Source of the DNA: Gordionus sp. m RMFG-2023
Lineage: Eukaryota > Nematomorpha > Gordioida > Chordodea > Parachordodidae
DNA: 64,000 bases
Assembly (NCBI RefSeq): GCF_954871325.1
Contig: NC_088777.1
Span: 52,576,002 to 52,640,001 of the forward strand
Direction of reading: 5' to 3'
Below, piece by piece: positions 11,783 to 24,806 of this stretch (position 1 is the first letter of the stretch; each line of letters starts with the position of its first letter). The notes under the pieces were generated by a model, which was not told the origin of the DNA, made no database searches, and saw only the letters and a list, made by a program, of their open reading frames with translations. The position numbers were made by a program, and so were the translations under genes.

Positions 11783-12012
11783 CTATGCTATATAATATTG
11801 GAATATTAACTATGTTTTATTGTATCAGAAGGATGTATAAAATTTTATAATTTATTAATTTTTAAGAAGTCAAACATTTAGAAAACTAGTTTAATGATGA
11901 AAAATAATTATTTTTTCCCACGATCAAATAATTAGGAGAGATAGATGGATCACATCTTGGCTTTGGAATTCCTCGCTTACTTACGAAATATAGATATGAT
12001 TTGACTTTAACA

Positions 12013-14375
12013 TTAGGGAGTTAGTATAACCTTTGTAGATAGTGAAATAAAAAAATTATCCCAGTAGTTTAAAGCTAGCTTCATATCCTCAAGCGGTATC
12101 TCGAACAATGATAAACTGTAAGTAAATTGGTTCCTATAATATTGGGGAATAGAAGTGTATATTAAATCTATGAATCGCTCGATGGGATGTAAACTATCGT
12201 AAGGGAACAAGGGAAGATTCCTAAAATTAATAAATATTCACGTTAGTAAATAATCTTATATTTATAAAAAAAACTTCAAGAAAATTGTCGAATTTCCTTG
12301 GGATATAATCAAATTGTAAACTCCTTCAAATAACACGTGATGGGAAATATTCTGTTTGTCAATGTACAGTGCTTATCAATTATAAATATCAATTTAAAAT
12401 TGTATAGATAATTGAAAAGGATTTTTTAAAATTACTTTTTCCGAAAATGGATTTAAAGTTAGCTAACCCAGAGCCTAAAGATAAATAGCGTAATATTTAT
12501 TATAAATTTTAAAAAAAATTACTTTGCTCTTTTTTGCAATTTTGTAGTATGACATTAACATTGGGACTAGACTGGGGAATTAAACTACTATTATTGTTAA
12601 ACATTTTGAAATTGATGGCTATTAATTTCATGCGTGGTAATCTCAGCGAACCTCTGTAAATTATGTATGATTCATAAATTTCGTAAACTTCAAAGAATCC
12701 CTCGTATGGTTGTACAAATCGTAACTACAATAAGATTATAACAATAAAATATTTCATGTTAAGAAAATTTTGTTACTTACACTTTTAACACCCTCGTTAG
12801 TATTATGTCCATAACTGTTTATATTATAAATGTCAATATCAGCTGAATCGGATGGCATTCCATATGTTGAGTTTGAATTCATATCTTTATCGGCAAGGAT
12901 AGACCATAATAACCTGGGATCCGTATCTATATAATACTATTATAATTGCAATACTCTTAAAGTAATTATTGAAAGTAACGACCATAGTAGTAGCGATACA
13001 TTTATGGAAGCAAAAGCTAAAATGCGCTACTTATTTACACATTTAAGATGTTTTAATTAATGTTTAAAAAAATAACTGATCAAATTTACGCGAATCATAA
13101 TCTCTTTTGAATTTAATCATTTAAAACTTAAAATTATAAAATTTATTAGATTTACAATAATAGCTAGCTAATTTATTAATTAGTTGAGATTAGTCTCTAT
13201 AATAAAAGCCTAACACTCTACAAAATGAACATTTCATGCTTAACGTTTTTTTAAAGATATTATCCATGTATAATCACGAATAAATAAAATGAATATTGAT
13301 ATCTAATATTTGAGATATCCAATATCAGATCTGACTATATTTAAAGATTTCCTTAATTAAAAACATATTCCAGTTCTACAGTTGAGAAACTATTTAGTTC
13401 GCTAAGATTTATATCTATTTTACTATATTTGTGTTTAATTTATGTTTATCTAATTTTAATTAAGATTCCATTTATGATAAAAAAATATCGATAAGAAAAA
13501 CTATATTTAATTTATTACCTAAGTAGATATTTAAATTACATTGCTAGAGTTAGAAAAATATATTAGCTATAGCGTGCTATTATTCAAAACGTTTACATAA
13601 TTAGTAAAATATCATATTTATTTATTTATTTTTTTACCGTGGCGCCAAAAGCAATAGTAATTAATCTCAGATTATTTGAGTACATTTCATCAAGGTAATA
13701 TTTGTACAAAGAATTTAAGGAATCAATATAGAGCATTTGTGGCATTTCACAAATAATCAAACCATTCACCACTTTCAATGTAACGTTACTAGTATAATTT
13801 AATTTTTATAATATATAACTTGTAAATATAGGTTTATTAAAATTTAATTTAAACTAAATCGTTGAATCAAATGTGAATTATATAAAATTTATGCACCTCT
13901 TTATAATCTACTTTTAATTTCATTTTTAAATTTATAAATAAGTATTCTATAATTAATAGTTCAAGTGATGCCGTTCAATTTTTTACAACGATTTAATAAA
14001 TTTAAATATATAATTCCCCCAACTATAATTACTCTATATCACAAAATATTGATCTTATAAAATATAAATCCTGATCAAAATTAAATTATCTCCTCTAAAA
14101 AAATCCTGATCAAAATTAAATTATCTCCTCTAAAAAACATTTATTTACAAAATTAATATGTTTAGTTTTAAAACTAAATAATGTTAATATTAAAAAAAAT
14201 TAAAATACTCAGTGGAGTTGAAGTGATCATTAAAGTGGTAACTAATTGGGTATCGCATATTACAAAAGTCTACTATATAATAAAATATATATTTATAATA
14301 TATAGAATTTAAATCATTTTAACTTGTAGAAATTGTTACATTTACCATAGTAATAATCAACAATTATATCTTCAT
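12013..14375 (-). pseudogene. Family-1 secreted protein gene, unit 2, one early stop
   Basis: All eight exons are present with consensus splice sites and matching phases: A 14375-14324, B 14272-14209, C 13788-13638, D 12936-12781, E 12724-12523, F 12474-12436, G 12371-12275, H 12220-12013. Their sum is 969 nt, an exact reading frame. Visible words are VDFCNMRYP, DTDPRLLWSILADKD, YESYIIYRG, SGLANFKSIFGK, VLFEGVYNLII and IPLEDMKLALNYW. The only break seen is codon 4 of the signal-peptide exon: ATG AAG ATA TAA, where intact copies have TTA. A single base, an assembly error or a downstream start could restore expression, so the pseudogene label is provisional. Introns are short except between C and D. 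Confidence 0.75.
14076..14150. repeat. Tandem duplication of 37 bp
   Basis: The words atcctgatcaaaattaaatt and atctcctctaaa occur twice in direct tandem inside the intron between exons B and C of unit 2. Confidence 0.7.
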
Positions 14376-15189
14376 GTAATTTAGATTTTTAAAGAGGAAT
14401 ATAAAAAAAGAATATTTAATTATTCTGATAATATTTTTTGAAAATTAATTTTTAACTAAATTTTCAAAGTGATAAATAAAATTGTTTTGAGAATAAAATT
14501 TTATAAAAATATTTTATAGCTAGTACGTTCACTTTGAATCATTTTATTTATTACAAATAGTTTTGATGAAGAAAAATAACTTTACTTAATATTTATATAT
14601 AATATACATGCTGAGGTGTTAACCTTTTTTAATTTATAAAAATAAGTCAAAAATATATAACATTTGTAGCATGATAAATAAAACTATTGTTATTATTATT
14701 TTATAATAAATTATTCTTTAAAATTACTCATAAATTATCCAGGCCACTGTAAATAAGCTACATTGGTTAACTCCTCATATAATAATTGTGAATAGCACTA
14801 CATGATGTAGTAAATAGTCCTATATTGCTTATTTTAGTAAAAAAAACATTATACGAGCCTCTCAAAATTTCGTTAGTAGATGTCCAAACCTTTTCTCTCT
14901 TCTATGAGCAAAATCTTAAGGCTTGAGTATTGGTAAATAATTGGATTATTATTCGTTTTAAAAAATAAAGCAGTTTTAAGACTACTTTACCACATTCTAT
15001 TTAAATGTAAAGTTATAACTTCCTTTATTTAATAGATATAATTTTATTTATTTTTATTGGTTTTTTAAAAAAAAATATTATTATAAACAAAAAATATTAT
15101 TATATATATTTAATGTAAATTTTATCAAAAATACACATTGAGTATAATTTTTTTTTAATTATAATAATAATATTAATATAAAGTTCTTT
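14376..15189. other. AT-rich spacer with a decayed MITE
   Basis: Upstream flank of unit 2. Positions about 14840-15000 resemble the inside of the MITE at 44833-45045 (shared word atgagcaaaatctt), so an older copy of that element lies here. No gene seen. Confidence 0.45.
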
Positions 15190-16230
15190 CATGTCAACCT
15201 TGGATTCGGCAAGTATCACAATATCCTAATTGTGTGAATTGCATCAGTCGTTGATCTTCCAATCATAAAGCCAAACTGAGTCTCTCCTATTTCGACTATG
15301 CCTCGCATTTTCTATTATTTTTAGTAAAGTATGTGTAGTATTGATTGGCCAATGAAGATTTTTATTTTCTCTTCACTGAGGAGGTTAGATCTTGACAGAA
15401 GATAATGCGCACACCATTCCTATTACTAACAATTCTATTATAGTACAATATATACCCATCTCCTATCATTAGAGTTTCCTGACCTTTCCATTTTGTCTCT
15501 TATATGCATGCTATATCAACTTTTCTCTTGTTCAAAATTGATGCTAATTCCCTCATCTTACCTTTAAGTGTACCAATATTTAAGCTTGCTAACTGTCGCA
15601 GTTGTTTGTGAATAATATTTTTTTAAGGAACGTCAATCAATATATATTTTGTTTTTAATTAATTTTTTTATATAAAAATTATTAAATTATAACACTACAA
15701 TTCCTTCAAGCTAAAAATGTTTTATTACTGAAATCTAATAATTATTTATAATTATTTAATCATATATTATATTAAAATCATTATTTTAGTTATATTCTGA
15801 TAAATGTAATATCGCGTCAATAAATTTTTTAGCTCATTTCATGAATTTTCACAATATAATATTAATTTAGGTTTATGCAAACCTATAAGAGCATAATAAA
15901 AAATGTATCTGTATACATATACATTTAAAAATTGTATCTGTATCTTGATAACTTTTGAGAGTATGTATCTGTATCTGTATCTAGATCCATTTAAAAAGTA
16001 TCTTTTAATAACTCTTAAGTGAATTCTGATTTTTAATAAAATGACTCTCTGGTTACAAGTTGTTCAAAATTATTTTTGAACCTTTATTTTTCAAGTTTTT
16101 TTCATAAATACTTATCTTGTTTTCTTTGTTTTGACCTTTATTTTACTTTTCATAGAATGGAGGTTTAACCCCTGGGTGTCGCTTGGAGGGAACTCCCTGG
16201 CCTTCATATTTATATTTTTGTTTGTATCTT
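15190..16230 (-). pseudogene. RTE-like LINE remnant, endonuclease and RT pieces
   Basis: Read on the minus strand, 15610-15390 holds the start of an AP-endonuclease domain: LNIGTLKGKMRELAS, KRKVDIACI, ETKWKGQETL, GDGYILYYN and RNGVRI. These match the GTxNVxTxxGRxxEL...IxxxQETKW...GYxLYY...GVGI pattern of RTE/CFDP2-like LINEs. Near 15300-15215 follows a reverse-transcriptase piece, GETQFGFMIGRSTTDAI. The distance between the two is far too short, so the middle is deleted, and stops are present. Positions 16230-16130 resemble a 5' leader (GGGGTTAAACCTCCATTC). A tRNA-like sequence lies directly upstream. Confidence 0.7.
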
Positions 16231-16299
16231 TCATTTGTTTATTGAACAAGTATCCTACCACCAGGTCGATGAAAAACCTGGAAATTTTTATAGTTCGAT

Positions 16300-16375
16300 A
16301 TCAGGATTGAACATGGTGCCTCCGGTTTCCAAGCCTACATCATAAGCCCACTAGGCGACCCCGACCTATCTGATA
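16300..16375 (-). ncRNA. tRNA-like SINE/LINE head
   Basis: On the minus strand, GGTCGCCTAGTGGGCTTATG resembles a tRNA 5' half with a pol III A box, and GTTCAATCC resembles a B box about 50 bp later. The ends do not form an acceptor stem, so this is not a functional tRNA. It sits just upstream of the LINE leader. Related sequences lie at 22847-22914 and 49281-49350. The shared words GCTTGGAAAC and ATCCTG link this copy to the one at 49.3 kb. Confidence 0.5.
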
Positions 16376-16379
16376 TAAG

Positions 16380-18430
16380 ACGACTTCAAAATGTTTTCCA
16401 TAAAGATTTTTTTAAAGCTTAATAAAGTCAGGTCTAAACGAAGATCATTAAATTAATGTAATATTATTATTATTTTAATGTTTTTTATTGGATATGAATA
16501 GTAGAAAAATTATTTTTACCATGTTTAAACCTTATTCTGGATGATTTAGATATAATTAATTGTTAATCAAATGGATAAATAATTACATAGATTATATGCA
16601 TTTCTTAGGTTTTCGTCATTTCACAGTAATTTAGCATATGACTTTTTATGATAAACGGTGAATCCTTATTTATAATTAAAATCCGTTATAAAAATTTAAA
16701 GTTTTTTAACGGTTTGATACCAAGTTAGTAGAGCAAAAAAACTATTATACAACTATTCTGAATTTAAAATTTATTTGAAAAAAAGATGTAACGAAGTTAG
16801 GGAGGAGCTTAGTTTGCAATAGATATGGTACTTCTAAAGGATGCAGTATAACATATTTTCCTTGATTATATTTTACTATAAACATAATATAATTTAATAT
16901 CAATATTTAAGCTTTTCAGAAATTTTTATTTTTAAATTCTGTAAATGTGTTTTTTAGATGTGAGAATTAGTGGAGATTAATAGTTCATGAAATGTAGCTT
17001 GTTTACACTTATTTGGGTAGGTCATGAGTAGTGCTAGAATTAATTTAGATTATAATAATCAAAGTTTTACACCACGTTTATCATGTTTTTATAAAAATAT
17101 TATTAAAACATAATATTAATAAAAAGAAATAAGTTTTATTTTACTTCAGTAATTTTTATTTAATTAAATGATAGTTTAGGTTAATGTAGTACAAATTAAT
17201 AATAAATTTGATATATCTTTAAATATTTTGTTGATCAGTTTGCAATTTATTTTTAAAAACAAATATCAAGTAACATTATAAAAAATAGTTTAAATAATTT
17301 TCTATTACTTTGTGACAGATAACATTTTCTTTATAAATAAGATTTAAATACAAATCATATTATATATATTTCCTTTCCTCTTAGATATTAGACTATTTAA
17401 CAGTTTTATGTGATTTTGATCTTTTAAAAATATTTTACTATTTTTCTACCAATGTTTTAAAATATTTATCGAATTAATTTTGTAAAAGAAGTATATTTTA
17501 TAGGTAATTGGTCAAAAGTGATTTGGATAATAAGAAAGAACAAATTAACCAGGATAAAAAGTCACTGATAAAAATACCCTCGGACAATTCTACCTGACAA
17601 AAATACTCAAATTTTTATAAAAACATTTTATGCCTGGAAAAAGGGGATAGTGTTTTAAAAATAATAATTTTTTCTCAAGGTTCCTTGTAAATTCGGCGCA
17701 TGGCGTGGCACCCGCCCCATATCTAATATAATTGGAAATTAATATTTATTATTATAATATAAAAGCATGAAAAAATAGGAGTTATTTTGAGGGTTGGGTT
17801 TTATTAAATTATTTTGGCATTTTTTTTTTTACAAAATCTTAATTTTATCTAATTGCCTAATATCTATAAAAATTATCATCAACATAATATTTTAATTTAA
17901 TAAACCAATATTTATACCTTGAATTTTATAATGAACAAACTTGGCTACTAATAACGAGGAGCTGTTATGCACTGCTTATATACAAAAATCTTTTTATATA
18001 ATATAAAATCTTGCGAAAGAGACATGCTTAATGAGATTAGGTGAAGATAGTGTTATTGAAATCGAATCACTTAATTGTTTATAGGTGTTTAGGCACAGTA
18101 AAGTTATCATTCTTGAAATTATATTATTTGGTCTCCATTTCGTTTGACTTTTCGGGATGATTAATGTATTTATTGTATTTTATCACCATTTTATTTTTAA
18201 AATGTCGTATGCGACATTTAAATTTATTTAGGCAAAGGTATTTGTATTAGTTTGTCTTTGATGCAACTTTATCCAAGGAGGAATAAAAATCTAATTTTTA
18301 AAAGCTAAGATCTCTTTATTTTTTATTTCTTACAATTTAAAAGACATCGGAAAAATGAGGAAAGAATGGCAAAAATATTTTAAAAATAACGCAAGGAAAT
18401 ATGACCTTAAGATAGAATAATTTATAATAA
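16380..18430. repeat. Upstream block between units 2 and 3
   Basis: A non-coding block of about 2 kb that recurs at 24.3-23.3 kb (inverted), at 36.8-37.46 plus 43.70-45.2 kb (same orientation, split by the gypsy element) and in part at 49.8-49.4 kb (inverted). Anchor words are aagtcaggtctaaacgaaga, atggataaataattaca and ggcaaaggtatttgtatt. In each case it lies upstream of a family-1 gene, so it is part of the amplified unit and probably holds regulatory DNA. No open frame is shared between the copies. Confidence 0.7.
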
Positions 18431-19057
18431 AATAATAATATAAGTTATATTTTTCACGCTTTTAATGTTATATATTTTTTAAATTTCTTTTTTTTTCTGA
18501 TTTAATCAATTATTTTTATTTAAAAACAAATTTTCACAAATTTTCATTTACAATTTATAAAAAAATATATTAAAAAACAAATAAGCATAAATTAAAAATG
18601 AATTAAAAAATATATATGTATAAAAAAGAATTGAGAAAAAAAAATATTTAAAAAAAGGGTACAAATCACCTAGAGAAGAGTGCATACTTATAAAATTGGA
18701 CTGGCAGATTTCCATTGGGGTCCCCTGAGATCTGCTTCATTTTTTTTACTATGGTTTTAATGAAATTGAGAACATCACTTCCATACATGCCTAGGTTTTG
18801 GTAATGATTGAAATAAATTAAAAAAGCTTAACACCTAGATATATTTATATATATAAATATTAAGTAAAGTTAATTTTCTTCATCTAAACAATTTGTAATA
18901 AAAAAAGCTGCACTTACTACCTATAAAATAATTTTATTAATTAATTTCTCAAAAATTTTTGTGGATAAGTTTGAAAATTTGGTTAAAATTGAATATATCA
19001 AAAAATATTATAAAGAATTATTTAATTTTATATGTATATGTTTAAAAATCTAATTTG

Positions 19058-21055
19058 ATGCTATTTTGATAATTACTAAGGCAACATCTTTTACAGTTTT
19101 AAATGATTTAAGTACTAAATATTTTATAAACATACATATTATTTTATAATAGACTTTTCTCAAATGCGACTCAATAGTTACCACTTCAATCACTTCAACT
19201 CCTCTGAGTACACTTTAGATTTTAATTTATAAATTGTGCTATTTTTTGGTTTTGAAAAACTAATCGTAGTAATTTTGTAAATGTCATATTTACATAATGA
19301 TGTCTGTGAGAATAATATCATTTTGAACATCATTTAAATTATATAAAATAATTATTTGTAAATTGAAAATAAGTAGATTTTAAAGAGGTGCATAAATGTT
19401 ATACAATTCACATTCGATTCAAAACGGTTTAATTTAAGTGAATAAAATTTTTTATAAACTGTATATATAGTTTTATATTATAAAAATTAAGATATTTTAG
19501 TGATGCTAAATTAAAATTGGTGGATGGTTAAGTCATTTTGGAGATTCCACAAAAGCTCTTTATTGATCCCATAAATTATTTACACAAATTCTACCTTGAA
19601 ATCAAATAATCTGAGATTAACTACTATTGCTGTTTACGCCAAGCTAATAAAATAAAATAAAATATATTTACGTTAACGCTTTTAAATAATAGCGTTCTTT
19701 AGCTACAACTATTTTCGCTATATTTTTTCAAAATATAGGGCTCTATATATCTAATATTTTTAAATCTAGCGTTTCTTTAATTAGCTACTTAGCTTAAATA
19801 AAATATCACAGTCCAAATTATACAGATTTGAAATTCTTAAATGAAATCTAAATTTAAATTAAAAACATACATATCAATTATATACAAAATATAAAAGATC
19901 TTTGTAATAATAAAATATTTTTTAATATAAAAAACATTTTTCGCGAACTAATTAGTTTCTTAATGATAGAACTGGAATAAGTTTTGAGAGAGGAAACTCT
20001 TTTATAGGTTTGATATTAAAGATCTCAATATTTTATCAATATTATTTTTTATAAATCATGATTATTTCATCAAAAATTTTAAAACACGATATGTTACCAT
20101 TTTGTTAGGTGCTTAGCCTTTATTGTTGAAGATGAATCAAACATCTCAACCAATTAAAAAATTATTTCGATTTTATTATAATATTCCTATATTTTTTTGA
20201 TTTCAGGTTTTAAATAATCACATAAATGCTTATGTTAAAATAATATATTATATTCATCATTTTAAAATAATAATTAAAAAATATTTAATGGGTAAATAAG
20301 TTGTGCATTTTAGCTATTGCTTCTATAAAAATATAGCGCTGCAATCGCTACTTACAATAAGTACTTTAACAGCATTGCATATTATAATTTCAAACCCAAA
20401 TTTTACAGCCTTGAAATAATCCTTCAAAGTTTATTTTTAATATAAAATTTGATATTATCTATTTTTACTAAATTTCTATATTATCCCTTGTAATTTTAAT
20501 TTTTATTTAGTAAATTTTTCAAAACGGCTAAATCAACATGTCATAAAATTTATCTTAATCTTGATTTTTTTATGTTACGGCCCTCTTTTGACAAATTTCT
20601 AGGCTTGGTAAATATATATTAGAGTAAAATCTTGGTATAGACTTTTTGTAAGATCATATAAATCGAGTTCTCTTTAAAAACATATAGACACGGATCCCAC
20701 CTTATTATGGTTTATACTCGTCGATAAAGATATCAATTCACACTCAACATACGGAAATCCATCTGATTCAAATGATATCGGCACTTATAATATTAACAGT
20801 TATGGATATAGATGCAGTTACAAGTGTGAATATCAAAATCTTCTAAACATATAAATTTTAATTGATCGAATATTTTTGTAGTAACGATTTGTGCAACGAT
20901 ACGAGGGATCACTTGAAATATACGAAATTCATGAATCATACATAATTTACAAAGGTTCGCTAGGATTAACACCCTTAAAATTACTAGCAATAAATTTCGA
21001 AATGTTCAATAATAATATTAGTTCTATTCCTTAGTCCAGACCCCATACTACAAAA
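19058..21055 (+). pseudogene. Family-1 pseudogene, unit 3
   Basis: Exons A to E are recognisable by similarity and all are damaged. The signal exon has stops and a lost donor (19058-19096). Exon B (near 19155-19208) has deletions. Exon C (near 19505-19650) has TAA after VDG and an altered end. Exon D (20683-20830) has shifts, although DPTLLWFILVDKD is readable. Exon E (20889-21052) retains EGSLEIYEIHESYIIYKG, then TAG after SSIP. Exons F to H are absent, and the sequence goes directly into the 3' flank near 21080. This is a dead copy head to head with unit 2. Confidence 0.75.
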
Positions 21056-21360
21056 TTGTAAGATAAGCAAATGATCTAAAAAAGCCAATGGGGAAAATAT
21101 AAATGAAATTTTACCACTATGCTACTTTCAAAATATGTTTCTAAAAACTAATCGAGAATCAAATTTTATACAACAAGTGAGTTGAGTAAGATTTTCTTTA
21201 TATTCCAATATTATATAGCACAATTCCCAAAATTAGATTATAAATATTTTTATAGAAATAATATATTTTAAGATGGTGGATTTCGGTCAATAAAAATTAT
21301 AGCATTTTAATACATCATTTTCGACATTATATATATACCAAATTTAAAAATAAAATTAAG

Positions 21361-21800
21361 ATGGTAATAAAAGTCAACACTTATAAAACTCCTATTTGTT
21401 CGTTAGTGCTTATAGACATCAGTGATGGCTTAGACTATCTAATTTACCTAGTAAATTATCAATCTGTAGTGAACATACATTATTTATTCAATTATATAAA
21501 ATTATTATTAGGAATCTATTACCTTCTTTTTTTTATTTTATTCTCATAAAATCATATTCATTTTTCTCTTAAAACTCTTTTATAAACAATATCTACGGCA
21601 TTTATTGAACAAGAATTTTCTAACTTTAAACTAAAAATTTATTACAATAACACGACCTTTAATATTTTTGAAAATGAAATTGATTTTGTACTTTTTAGAA
21701 TCGCATGTAAAAAAAGAATGCCACTTGTTAGAGAACAGAGAAAATATGATAAACTTGACAGAGTATTCTACATTGAGTATTACTCGTTTACATTTATAAT
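21361..21800 (+). pseudogene. Family-2 gene, unit 3, probably broken
   Basis: Exon 1 (21361-21465) is open: MVIKVNTYKTPICSLVL then LIYLVNYQS, ending at donor GTAGTG. Exon 2 (from 21598) aligns well, but the acceptor dinucleotide is CG instead of AG. One extra A in a run after the IACKK codons (near 21716-21722) shifts the frame; one base along, the family words ECHLLENREN and STLSITRLHL are readable. These two changes make a functional product unlikely. Confidence 0.65.
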
Positions 21801-23290
21801 AATTATAAAATTTATTTGCTTATTATTCAAAACTTATAAAAATTAATTATATTTTAAGTATTTATTTGTTATAAGGGTGTGGTATTTTATAAATCATTTT
21901 TTGTTACATAATTACATTTCTTTTTTATTTGTGATCAAAAATAAATAATAAAAACTATGAAGAATTTAGAAATATTAATAAATATAAATTATGTTAAAAG
22001 TCGATATTTTTAAAAAATATCAAAATTAAAATTTTGGCGAAAATACTATTATCTAAGCTTTTAACCTTCGTTAGCTAAAGGATGGCAGTAGTGTTTGCCC
22101 TCTTTTAACGAAATTGTTAGGCCAGACCACATTTGGTTAAACATGATTTGAGCTAAATAGCGCAAGAATCTCAGGAGAATGGGGGGTACATGGGGGGAGG
22201 GTATGAGTGTAGGTTGTATATTGTTTTAAAATGCTCAATATTGTCAAGGAAATATATTTCTTTAGATGAAACCATTAATTTACATGTGTATACTTACTTA
22301 TACTTGTCCCTTTATAATATCACTTAATTTGAAAATTTTGACTTGGCAACCCTGCCCTCAACCCCTAGTTAAATCTTACAACGTCGTGATAATTTATTGG
22401 TTTTAAAATTTTGGTACAGTTGTTTTTAATTCATAATCACTGTTTACAATCTAGATAGGAATTTTTCTTAATGGTGGTTAAAATATATTAAACCCCCTTT
22501 TAAAATATATATTAAACCAACCCTAGGCTAGCTATATACTTAATCTATTTTATCTAATCGTGCTAACTAGTTTCAGAAATTAGAGTCCCAAAAAATTTGT
22601 TTGCCGGTAACTAAATGCATAAACATGGAATAGGTTATATGCAATAACCTAGCCTCTTACCTAATATTTTAAAATATTAATTAAAAAATGAGTATTATTT
22701 TAAAAAAATGATCAAATATTTATTAATTCATTTTTTTATTAACCTTACCCCTATATCCTTACTGTCTTGCTTTGATTTCTCTTATCATTAACTAATTGCT
22801 CGTGGAACTAGCTTCGGAAAAGGGGGGTTCAAAAATATAGTTCTTAATGGGAATCAAACCCCCGACCATTAATTTTACTTATTATATAACCCACCAGGTG
22901 TCATTATAAAAAACAATTTATATATTTATTAATTATTTACCAAACCCTTAAATATTTTATCAAATCAAGTTTCCTTTTGTGACTCTAACTGTAAAAAATA
23001 TTACTTCATTATATCAAGTATCTGACACATAGAGTGACAACAGATGCCTATTATCATTAGCTAAATATGTTTTTTAGTTTCGAAAAAAATTAATTATTGT
23101 TAAAGGAAACTTTCCCCTTTAGGCATTAATATTTTAGTATTTTCTTCAAGAAGATTTTTTTTCCGAGGGTGTTAACTTCTTTTTATTCTTGGTAATTTTA
23201 TTCGGGTCTTAATGTCCTAGTAACTTCTAATCGATTACCTATAAAATATGCCTCTTTTAAAAAAGTAAATTCGATAAATATTTTTAATAA
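21801..23290. other. 3' block of unit 3 and intergenic DNA
   Basis: Positions 22030-22130 (tggcgaaaatactattat, ggcagtagtgtttgccctct) are the 3' block that also follows family 2 at 28.22, 46.63 (inverted) and 54.87 kb. Beyond it is AT-rich DNA with the tRNA-like element at 22847-22914. No gene seen. Confidence 0.5.
22847..22914 (-). ncRNA. tRNA-like SINE head
   Basis: Minus-strand GACACCTGGTGGGTTA resembles an A box, and GGGGGTTTGATTCCC a B box. No acceptor stem closes the ends. It is similar in layout to the copy at 16.3 kb. Confidence 0.4.
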
Positions 23291-23299
23291 TTGGTAGAA

Positions 23300-24600
23300 A
23301 AATTTTGAAATATTTTTAAAAAAAATCAAAAAATCTAAGTTATATATACTCAGACAAACGAGTTAAAAAGTCTGATATCTAAGAGGAAAGGGAATTAAAT
23401 GTATATTTATAATATAATAGAAATTTAAATCTCATTTATAAAATTGTTATCACAAAGTAATTATTCATATTATTAGGATAATATTTAAAACTATTTTTAT
23501 AATGTTACTTGATTAAAAATAATTTGCAAACTGATTAACAAAATATTTTAACAAAATATTTAGAGATATTAAATTTATTATTATTATTGTAGTACGTTCA
23601 CTTACACTATTATTTTTTATTAAATAAAAATAGTTGAGTGAAGCAAAACGATTTTTTTTCTCTTCAATACACGATGTTTTTAAACCATCATTATAAAAAC
23701 ATGATAAACCTGGAAAAACAAACCTTAATTATTATAATATTATAAAATATTTCTAGAACTACTCATGACCTGCCCAAATTATTGTAAGCAAGCTCTTAAT
23801 TTTATAAACGTTTAAACTCCTTTAATTCACTCATATAAAATATTCTTTTTCTAAATATAGAAGAAAAGATTTGTCAAAGCTAAAATGCTATAGTAATATA
23901 ACAACGAAAATATTTCTTTGAGAAATAGAATATCATTTGCAAGCTATGCTCCTACCTAACATTAAAGCAGCTTTTTTTTCAAATAAATTTTAAATATCAA
24001 AAAATCTTTATAATAGTTTAAACTTTAGGATTTTAATTATAAATAAGGATTTATCGTTTATTATTAAAATGTCTAGGTTAAACTTATTATAAAATTGTGT
24101 CAGGATAGCATAAGAAATGCATATAATCAATGTAATTATATATCCAGTTGATTAATATTATCAAATCCAAAATAAGGTGTATTCATGGGAAAGATAATGT
24201 TTCATTCTATTCATAGATATCAAAGAAAAAAAAATCTATTAATAATAATATTACATTTTAATTTAATGATCTTCGTGTAGACCTGACTATAAGCTTTCAA
24301 GAATTCTTAAACAATTAAAAAAATAGTCCTCTTATAAAAGATATGATAATTACTAAAAAATTGGTTAATATTATAAAAGAAATATTATAGATCTTGTTTT
24401 TATCTCCATCAATTCACGCAGTTATTGTGCCAAAAGAGATTTTACTTTATTTTAGCATAATAAAACTTTTTAATGTATATATCGTGTTAAACTTTTAGAT
24501 TTGTTATAATATGTTTAAAATATTTTACATAATTTTTACAATATTTATATTATTATAGGTTTTTTATTATTATCCAATTATTAAATAAAAATAATTTTAT
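23300..24600. repeat. Upstream block of unit 4 (inverted copy)
   Basis: Inverted relative to 16.4-17.5 kb: tctaagaggaaagggaa at 23.38 kb and cgtgtagacctgacta at 24.28 kb are the mirrored anchors. Positions 24370-24470 match 49.80-49.89 kb (attgtgccaaaagagat). No coding potential seen. Confidence 0.65.
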
Positions 24601-24651
24601 TCTAAAAAATTTATAATTTTTATAATCTTCAACCTATAATTTTTTATTCTC

Positions 24652-24806
24652 TTCTCTCTCTTCTCTTCTCTTCTCTTCTCTTCTCTTCTCTTCTCTTCTT
24701 CTTCTCTTCTCTTCTTCTTCTCTTCTTCTTCTTCTTCTCTTCTCTTCTTCTTCTTCTTCTCTTCTTCTCTTCTTCTTCTTCTCTTCTTCTCTTCTCTTCT
24801 CTTTTC
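24652..24806. repeat. Pyrimidine microsatellite (TCTTC/TTC)n
   Basis: A 155-bp pure pyrimidine tract of mixed TTCTC and TTC units. The minus strand reads as a meaningless Lys/Arg/Glu-rich open frame, which I do not count as a gene. Confidence 0.95.

Noticed and set aside
22847-22914. A functional tRNA gene
   Set aside because: A and B boxes are suggestive, but the ends do not pair as an acceptor stem, so a SINE head is more likely.
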